From positions 47,453,058 to 47,517,057 of the forward strand of contig CM070554.1 in NCBI GenBank assembly GCA_036346405.1: DNA of 64,000 nucleotides, in the 5' to 3' direction. The translations under genes were made by a program, and so were the position numbers. The number at the start of each line of letters is the position of its first letter. Within the stretch, counting starts at the first letter, position 1. The notes beneath the pieces are model-generated. The model was given only the letters and a program-made list of their open reading frames with translations. It was not told where the DNA came from and ran no database searches. This DNA comes from Phyllostachys edulis. Lineage: Eukaryota; Streptophyta; Magnoliopsida; Poales; Poaceae. Positions 56,901-64,000 of the stretch are shown piece after piece.

Positions 56901-59046
56901 GTTCATCTACTCGAGGTTGAAGACGCATGAGATTGACTTCATCTCGCGTCTCCCTAAGACAGAGTCGATGGCGTTAGTGGCTGACCCATCTAAGGGTAGT
57001 TCTTCTGATTCTTTGGATTTTGGCTCATCTGGGTTTTCATTGTCCGCTTTACACTCTTTGAGCGATGAGCAGCTAGAGAAGCTACCTGAGGTTGATTTAG
57101 CCCTCCTATTCATAAAATTTTTGAGAGTCTACAACAAGGTGAGGAGCAGAAGGAGAGGTAGCCCTGTCACTTGCTTTGAGTGTGGTGAGCCAAACCACAT
57201 TCATGCCAGGTGCCCCAAGCTGAAGGGCAAGGAGGAGAAGGACTCCCGAAGGCGTCCTCAAGTTAGGGATGCAAAAGCCAAGAAGCTCAACTATCGCAAG
57301 TTCGTCAGTCGGGTCCTTGCTGCTCTTGAAAGTGTTGACATGAGCGATGTGGACTCGGGGACAGAGGATGACGACGACGATTCTCATGGCAAGAATAAGA
57401 TCCAGGATTTCACCGGTATGTGCTTCATGGCCAAGGACATGTACGACGTCGACTCCTCCAATGACGACGACCATTTTAGCGATCCCGATGAGGTATGCCC
57501 CTCACTCAATGAAATGAAACGTGCTTTGGTCGTTGCTGAACAAAAACTGAAAAAGCAAGCTAAAATGATTAAGAGACAGGACAACATGATTGATAACATG
57601 AACCAAGAAGTTGTTAGGCCAAAATCCTTTAATCCTGTTGATGTTTGTGATTTTTGCTCTAGCTTGCATAATGAATTGACCAATCTGAAATCTGCTCATT
57701 CCTCTATTGCGAATCAACTTAAAGATGCTCTAGATGAACTAGAATCTCTCAAATCTAGTCCTACTTGCATGGATGCTATTGCTCTAGATGTGACTGCTGT
57801 AGATGCTATTCCTTCACCTTGCTCAAATTGTGCTTTGCTTGAATTGAAATTGGATAGCGCTACTAAGGAATTGCTGAAATTTGATCCAAGTCACACTTGC
57901 TCTCTTTGTGAGGATAACAAGATTAAAATGAAGGAAATGTCTAAATGATTCTTTACCTTAAGACTGCTTCGTGTGAAAACTATCTTAAACTCACAGTTGA
58001 GAATGATGCTTTAAATAAGACTCTAGCGGAGAAATCTAAAATTGAACAATCTATGTCCATAACTGCATCCAAGAAAGTTGTTGATTCTACTTCTTGTGCT
58101 TTTTGTACTGAAGTTGGGATAAATTTAGATGAGATACAAGAGGTGTTTAGAGTCAAATTCAAAGAGCAAGTGAATAGGATTGAGAATGCTTCTTGTGTGT
58201 CTTGTAAGGCTTTAAGGGTTAAGGTAACTCTTGTTAGAGAAAAGCTTGCTAGGACAATCAAGTCAAATAGGTGTGTCACATGTAAGGACCTAGCCAAAGA
58301 AAATGATTACCTCAAAAAGACCCTTGAGAGATTTTCTAGTGCGAAGAAGAACCTCAACATGATCCTCGACCAATCTAAGGTGAGTGTGAAGAAAAGTGGC
58401 CTAGGTTTTAATTCCCTAGAGCATTCCAAGAACCATCCACCTAAGATTGTGAGAGCTGTTGAGAGTGGCATGTTCGAGGTAGAACCCCCTGAGCCATCTA
58501 AGGTAGTTTTTAGATCTGCAGGTTTTGCCCAAACCTCTTCAAGCAAGACAGGTGCTTCTACTTCATCAGGTCAGACCCCTCAAAAGGTCAAGTATCATTG
58601 CACCTTCTGCAAGAAGGATGGCCACATCATGAGTTCTGCTTCCATAGAGCCAAGATTGAGAGGAATGAGAGGATGAGTGCCTTGAGGACCATTAGAGAAG
58701 TTCCCTCATCTATGACAGTCTCTAGAGCCAGGCAGCCTGTCTTTCTTGCTAGACATAGGCCTAGGTTCGTAAATGACTTCTTTGACTCTTTTGGTGGCTC
58801 TAGGCAGCATTTTGGGTTAGGATATCGTGAGGAGAGACCACGGGTAGCATCTAGACAGGGGGAGTACCGACCTTTTGGTAGGTCGATTCGGAGAGGTCTA
58901 GGTGGTTCTCGTGTGCATTCTTATGATTATTCCCTTAACCATTTTATTGCTGCTTCTACTATTTTGCCTAAACATCGTGTGACTCAGTACTGGATTCCCA
59001 AGTCTTTTATCACTAACTTGATCTTGAGGCATAGATGTTTCTGCTA
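56899..59046 (+). pseudogene. gag: Copia gag C-terminal part with coiled coil
   Basis: The first open frame spans 56866-57948, but its first residues are encoded by LTR sequence. It contains SLSDEQLEKLPEVDLALL, the zinc knuckle CFECGEPNHIHARC (57172-57213), an acidic stretch GTEDDDDDSHGKN, and a coiled coil. A frameshift near 57945 leads to 57945-58676, and another near 58625 splits a second zinc finger (CTFCKKDGH, then EFC in the next register). The coiled coil carries repeated CxxC pairs at intervals: CDFC, CSNC, CSLC, CAFC, CVSC and CVTC. An Arg/Gly/Phe-rich tail follows to 59046. The N-terminal capsid part is missing. Confidence 0.85.
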
Positions 59047-59067
59047 AATACTATGTAGGTCCGTTGT

Positions 59068-59400
59068 GCGAGGAAGGAGGACATATGGCTTGTTGACTCC
59101 GGGTGTTCTCGACACATTACTGGATATTCTAGATGGTTCTCCTCCCTCACACGTGCATCCGGCAATGAGTTGATCATATTCGGAGATGCTTCTACCGGGA
59201 CCGTGACAGCTAAGGGCACAGTGCGCGTCAACAACAACTTCATGCTTAAAGACGTCGCTTTGGTAAGTAAGCTGAGGTATAATTTACTATCTGTTTCTCA
59301 GCTTCTTGATGAGGGTCTGGAGGTGAGGTTTAAGAGTGGTGGGTGTAGAGTTCTAGACTCCTTGGGTGAGCATGTCTTTGGGATCTCTAGGTTTGAGAGG
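59068..59400 (+). pseudogene. Copia protease domain
   Basis: The frame contains WLVDSGCSRHITG at about 59080-59120, the copia protease active site with D-S-G, then GTVTAKGTVRVNNNFMLKDV and LRYNLLSVSQLLDEG. The domain looks complete in this stretch and is in the same frame as integrase. Confidence 0.85.
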
Positions 59401-59469
59401 ATCTTTTGTGCTCATTTCAGTGTCTCTTCTACTTCCATTCCTAGATGTCTTGTGGCTTCTGTCTCTCAT

Positions 59470-60450
59470 GATCTAGTTTTGTGGCATCATAGGCTTGGAC
59501 ATATAGGCTTTGATCATTTGACTAGGATCAGTAGCAAGGACTTGATTAGAGAGTTGCCTAGACTTAAGCCTGTTAGAGACCTTGTGTACACTCTCTGTAG
59601 ACACGGTAAGATGGTTTCTGCTTCTCATCCACCTCTTACTTTAGTGTTTACTGATGGTCCTGGTCAGCTCTTACACTTAGACACTGTTGGCCCTTCTAGA
59701 GTCCAGTCTGTAGGTGAGAAATGGTATGTGCTTGTGATTGTGGATGATTTCTCCATGTATTCATGGGTTTATTTTCTGGTTTCTAAGGACGAGGCTTTTG
59801 GCTATTTTAGAAATTTGGTCCTTAGACTAGCTGTTGATCTTCCTGAAGCTCTGAGATCCATTAGGAGTGACAATGGGAAAGAATTCAAGAACTCTTCCTT
59901 TGCCACTTTCTGCACTGATAGGGGACTTGAGCGCCAGTTCTTTTCACCTAGAGTTCCCCAGCAGAACGGTGTTGTAGAGAGGAAAAACAGGACCCTTGAA
60001 GAGATGGCCAGGACCATGCTAGATGAGCATAGTACTCCTAGGAGGTTTTGGGCTGAGGCGATCTCTACTGCTTGCTATGTGTCCAACAGGGTGTTCTTGA
60101 GATCTGTCATAGGCAAGACTTTTTTTGAGCTTAGATTTGGTCATAGACCTAAAGTCTCTCATTTCAAGATTTTTGGTTGTAAGTGCTTCATTCTTAAACA
60201 TTGCAACTTGGATAAATTTGAATCAAGATGTTCTGATGGCATTTTTCTTGGATATCCTGCTCACTCTCGTGGCTATCGTGTGTTTAATTTGGATACTAAC
60301 AAAATTGTTAAGACTTGAGAAGTCACTTTTGATGAGGCTAGTCCTGGTACTAGACCCGATGGTGCAAGTACATAGATTTCTAAAAGCATCTTCGTCGACG
60401 ATGACTCTGAGGATGAGGACCCAATCCATTCTCCAGTCACTTCTGTGGTA
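59470..60450 (+). pseudogene. Copia integrase
   Basis: Pre-integrase LVLWHHRLGHIGFDHLTRI (about 59473-59530) has the His pair; the first Cys of the usual CxxC is Tyr/Thr here (VYTLCRHGK). The core follows: LLHLDTVGPSRVQSVGEKWY, SIRSDNGKEFKNS and VPQQNGVVERKNRTLEEMAR, with Asp, Asp and Glu all in place. The region ends GCKCFILKHCNLDKFESRCSD and the GYRVFNLDTNKIVKT phrase. In-frame stops occur at 60316-60318 and about 60373, just after the conserved part. Confidence 0.92.
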
Positions 60451-60599
60451 GTTGGAGAGCCTGCTTCTACTTCTCCAGCTTCTGATGAGCAGCCTCTTCC
60501 CACCTTCACCAACGATCTGAGTGGCTCTACTCCTACCTCCACAGTCCATGAGGTAGAGGCCACTTCTGTACTAGTACCTCCTCTTCACATTCAGCGACA

Positions 60600-61620
60600 G
60601 CATCCATCTAAGCAGATGATTGGGGATCTTCATGAGCGAGTCACTCGCTCCAGGTTTATCTCTCCAGATTCTCATGCACATTCTGCTTTTGTTGCGTCTT
60701 TTGAACCCCGAGATGTCACCCATGCTTTATCTGATTCCTCTTGGGTCAATGCTATGCATGAAGAGCTTGAAAATTTTGAAAGAAACAAAGTCACCTTAGT
60801 TGAATCTCCACCTAATCATAATGTAATTGGAACAAAATGAGTTTTCAAAAATAAGCAAAGTGAGGATGAGTTGGTAGTTCGCAATAAGGCTAGGCTTGTA
60901 GCTCAAGGTTATTCCCAGATAGAAGGCTTAGACTTTGAGGAGACCTTTGCTCCTGTAGCTAAATTAGAAGCCATTCGTATTTTGCTAGCATTCGCGGCAT
61001 CTAAGGGTTTTAAGCTTTTTCAAATGGATGTCAAGAGTGCTTTCCTTAATGGCTTCATAGAAGAAGAGGTCTTTATCAAGCAACCTCCTGGTTTTGAAAA
61101 TCCCAAATTCCCAAACCATGTGTTCAAGCTCTCTAAAGCCTTGTATGGATTGAAGCAAGCCCCTAGAGTTTGGTATGATAGGCTTAAGAGTTTCTTACTT
61201 AAAAATGACTTCAAAATAGGATTGGTAGATAAAACCTTGTTCACTCTTAGGCGTGGCAGTGACTTTTTATTGGTTCGGATTTATGTGGATGATATCATAT
61301 TCGGTGGTTTTTCTTATGCTTTAGTTTCTAGATTTTCAGACTCTATGAGCAGGGAATTCAAGATGAGCATGATGGGCGAACTAACTTTCTTCCTTGGTCT
61401 TCAAGTCAAGCAACTGAAAGAATGCACCTTCATTCATCAAAGCAAGTACACAAAGGACCTTCTTCAACGCTTCGACATGGGAAGCAGTAGGCCAATGTCT
61501 ACTCCCATTGCTACATCCACCGTGCTGGACCCTGATGAGGATGGAGAGCCCGTGGACTAAAAGGAGTACCGTAGCATGATTAGCTCTCTTATCTACCTCA
61601 CGGCGTTGAGGCCGGACATA
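60600..61620 (+). pseudogene. Copia reverse transcriptase
   Basis: The same frame continues with ALSDSSWVNAMHEELENFER, a stop TGA at 60838-60840 where the family has Trp (GTK-W-VFK), then RLVAQGYSQIEGLDFEETFA, QMDVKSAFLNGFIEEEVFIK, LYGLKQAPRVWYDRL, IYVDDIIFGG (catalytic YVDD, about 61282) and GELTFFLGLQVKQLKE. A stop TAA at 61558 stands where DQKEYRSMI is expected. Apart from these point stops the domain is well kept. Confidence 0.92.
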
Positions 61621-62234
61621 CAGTTTGCTGTGTGTCTGTGGGCTTGATTTCAAGCTTCCCCTTGTGTCTCTCATCGTCAAGCAGTGCGCCGCATCTTCAG
61701 GTACCTTCAGGATACTCTTGACTTTGGACTCTGGTATTCTTCTGATTCTGCTCTCTCCATTCGGGCTTTTTCTAATGCTAATTTTGCGGGGTGTAGAGTG
61801 GATAGGAATAGTACTTCTAGCACATGCCATTTCTTAGGCACATCTCTTATCTCTTGGTCTTCTAGGAAGCAGTCCTCTATTGCACAGTCCACCGCTGAGG
61901 CTGAGTATGTAGCTGCAACCAATAGTTGCTCTCAGATTCTCTAGATCTTGTCTACTCTACAGGATTATGGGTTGTTTTTGGATAGTGTCCCTCTTTTCTG
62001 TGACAACACTAGTGCCATAAACATTGCCAAAAACCCAGTACAACACTCTAGGACCAAGCACATTGACATTCGATATCATTTCCTTAGAGACCATGTAGGA
62101 AGGGTGATGTTGTGCTTCACTTTGTAGAGTTTGAGCAGCAGGTTGCGGATATTTTCACTAAGGCTCTTGATTCTTCTCGTTTTGCTTCTTTGCGGGGAGA
62201 GTTGGGGGTTATTAGTCCTCTTGGGCTGTTTTGA
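61620..62234 (+). pseudogene. Copia RNase H
   Basis: In the same frame: RRIFRYLQDTLDFGLWYSSD, SNANFAGCRVDRNST, then SWSSRKQSSIAQSTAEAEYV and LFCDNTSAINIAKNPVQHSR. The usual DADFAG is NANFAG, so the first catalytic Asp is lost. Stops occur at about 61645, 61942 and 62126; after the last one a one-base change shifts the tail. The reading ends near GELGVISPLGLF and TGA at about 62232. Confidence 0.88.
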
Positions 62235-63680
62235 GGGGAGTTGGCTCTTTTGCATTCATTATATCATATTGCATTTTAATTCAGCAACTTGTATTGTAAT
62301 ATAAAATCACGGAGCCTTGTTTATTATCCTTGTGTGATATGATTTCATTCTTTATACCTTGCCATGTCTTGTGCTAGTTTGCTAGGTTTATCATGCCTTT
62401 CCATGTGTAGCTTAGCTTTTGCCATGCTAGCTCTATTAAATGTGAGAAACTTGAATTAAAACTTGATTTGTTGGATCTTGTGACTAGTTTTGCTTTAGTG
62501 ATCCTCTCATGATTCATGCCATGTCAAATAGGCTAAGTTGAGTCTGGAATCTATTTTGAGCTTTAGATTGAGCAATGCTATTTCCTAAGTCAAGCAAATG
62601 AAAAATGATCTTTTTTGTGCGAAAAAACTAATCTCACCAATTCTTTCTCATGAGACGGTTTTCCATTGCACTAGGCATGAACTCAGGGGGAGTTTTGGAT
62701 GACCTAGACCAATCTTTTAAGCTTCTTGCTTGGGATGGTCGCGGCAAGCCTTGAGATCTAGCACTTGGCTAAAAACAAAACAACTTGTAAAAATTGGTTG
62801 AAGTTTAGGAGGCAGTTGTGGATGGCTCCTAGTCCAGGACTTACTTTACTAAGATAAAACCAAAAATCAATTTTAGCAAGTGCTAAATGTGCTAAATTTC
62901 AAAGCGCTTGAACAAATTTCAACTTTGAACTCATAGCGCTCTAAATTGGCTCAATTTTAGCTTCTTGGTTCCATTTAGTTTATTGACATGGTTTGACTCA
63001 TTTTTGGATACCTTTGGCAAAACTATGATCTTGAACACGTAGTCATACTAAACGATCATTTAATCTTAGATTATTGTTCATCTGGCTTTCGCTTTGCTAT
63101 ATATGATTTGCCATGATTTACCATAGCTTCTTCACATAATATGGCTTGGTGTAATACTTATCAAGTCCTCTTGGATAATTTTCATGGCTCCCTGTGCTAA
63201 AAATGAATTAATTGCAGCCATTCCATGTCATTCATGCTCTATCTTCCTTTATGCACCTTGATGAATCCATTATCAAAGGGGGAGAAATGGTAAAAATGGA
63301 CAAATAGGGAGAAAATGAATTTTTTTTGTTTTCAGGATGATTATAGTGAGGGGAGCATCTCATATGCATTTTTGTGATCTTATTGCCATTTCTGAACTTG
63401 AATTGCAATTCTTGCAACCTCACAATGATCAAAGGTCAAATTGAACAATTGTTCTTTCTTATAGACCTTAAGTGAGATTTTGAAATTCTCTGGAATTTGA
63501 AGCTTTCTTGCTGTTTTTTGCCGTATTTCACTTGCCTATGCTATTCTGAAGCCAGCTTGGTCATTTCCATTGCTTTCTCTTGCATTTGGACCAAGTTGTG
63601 CCTTTGTGCGAAAACATCGAGTATTTTACTTTTCAAACCTCAATCTTTGCATTTTCTGAGAAATTGCCAATGTGTTCATC
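62235..63680 (+). other. Untranslated 3' region of the copia element
   Basis: About 1.4 kb of AT-rich DNA between RNase H and the 3' LTR. SIRE elements often have an extra ORF here; none is visible beyond 77 codons. Two tracts like the real PPT occur early (CAGGGGGAGTTTT at about 62685 and AAAGGGGGAGAAATGG at about 63276). Confidence 0.6.
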
Positions 63681-63690
63681 AAGGGGGAGA
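63681..63690 (+). other. Polypurine tract of the copia element
   Basis: AAGGGGGAGA followed by TTGTGGACATC. The family consensus at this junction is GGGGGAGAT|TGT. Confidence 0.8.
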
Positions 63691-63691
63691 T

Positions 63692-64000
63692 TGTGGACAT
63701 CATGGGGATATGCCCATGATCTTAGGATGATGAGACAATTGGCAATGGCGTTGAGGGTGTGCGGAAACACGCGTTTTTGACGAGCTTTCAGCTTCTGTCA
63801 GGCTTCTGGCGGTCTCACCGGCCATGGGGCGATCGACCGCCATGCCCAGTGGTTTTTTCGATATTTGCCGGGCGGTCGACCGCCTTCAGCGGTGGTCGAC
63901 CGCCAAAGTGGCGGTTTGACCGATTTTTATGTTGTTCATCGGCCATTTTGGAGTTTTGGCTTTTGGGATAGGTCAAGTTCGTGGGTTTCATTGCATATGT
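63692..64000 (+). repeat. Start of the copia 3' LTR
   Basis: TGTGGACATCATGG follows the polypurine tract and runs off the window. Between 63815 and 63920 it has several copies of the GGCGGTCGACCGCC-type palindrome. No other copy of this LTR is in the window to check the end. Confidence 0.7.

Larger units (their letters stand above)
56899..64000 (+). mobile_element. Ty1/copia element, SIRE/Maximus lineage, 5'-truncated
   Basis: Gag with a zinc knuckle and a long coiled coil, protease, integrase, reverse transcriptase and RNase H follow one another in the copia order. A 1.5-kb untranslated part, the tract AAGGGGGAGA and the start of a 3' LTR follow. The 5' LTR, PBS and beginning of gag are missing; the element starts in mid-gag, directly fused to the truncated LTR of C. 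The long gag with repeated CxxC motifs and the PPT GGGGGAGAT|TGT are typical of grass SIRE elements. Confidence 0.9.

Noticed and set aside
59802..60017. Minus-strand ORFs over the copia pol
   Set aside because: Shadows of the well-supported sense pol frame.
1..64000. tRNA, rRNA or microRNA genes
   Set aside because: I saw no cloverleaf with A and B boxes and no rRNA-like stretch; the tRNA-like words found are only primer binding sites. A tRNAscan-SE run would settle this.

Overview
This window is repetitive plant nuclear DNA, most likely from a grass. It holds no intact host gene that I can recognise. The grass assignment is an inference: one solo LTR has the BARE/Angela-type start, there is a SIRE/Maximus-type copia element, there is a Tat-lineage gypsy element with an antisense gene like maize Grande, and the captured host fragments read like grass proteins. 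Species cannot be told. Frameshifts and stops break every coding region longer than about 150 codons.

Layout. The left 34.9 kb is a stack of nested LTR retrotransposons, resolved by 5-bp target-site duplications (TSDs). A chromovirus-like gypsy element E (integrase pieces at 1443-1860, 27947-28082 and 31151-31811) is interrupted by a minus-strand LTR (1-1442), by element A (1861-27941, TSD CTTTC) and by solo LTR F (28083-31145, TSD ATATT). Element A is a large non-coding retrotransposon derivative (LARD). It is itself interrupted by a 13.4-kb Tat-lineage element (3400-16792, TSD GTACA) inside its 5' LTR, by a solo LTR (19681-21953, TSD TGTTT) and by an Angela-like solo LTR (22160-23758, TSD AAATC). 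E in turn seems to sit in a further LARD internal region, B (32569-34864).

The middle and right (34.9-56.9 kb) hold LTR element G with a degraded gag, split by a solo LTR (37799-39869, TSD GGTAC). Next comes LARD C (about 40008 to 56900), split by a complete minus-strand LARD D (45065-55346, TSD GTTCT). The right end (56899-64000) is a SIRE/Maximus-type copia element that has lost its 5' LTR and the start of gag; its 3' LTR begins at 63692 and leaves the window.

The most interesting signal is in the related gypsy LTRs of A, C, D, F, G and the solo copies. Most carry a cluster of five to eight short hairpins whose stem sequences change between copies while staying self-complementary. The hairpins lie inside what looks like a conserved GC-AG intron; a second candidate intron precedes it, and a small exon of about 60 nt lies between them. 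In the 3-kb LTRs of F and D the leader region has taken up host gene fragments: diaminopimelate epimerase in F, and a mut-7-like 3'-5' exonuclease piece fused to a PIG-Q/GPI1 piece in D. Separately, the Tat element carries an antisense gene with several introns, and arrays of TCGTAAG/CTACGA palindromes lie only in its LTRs, in two candidate introns of that gene and in its upstream flank.
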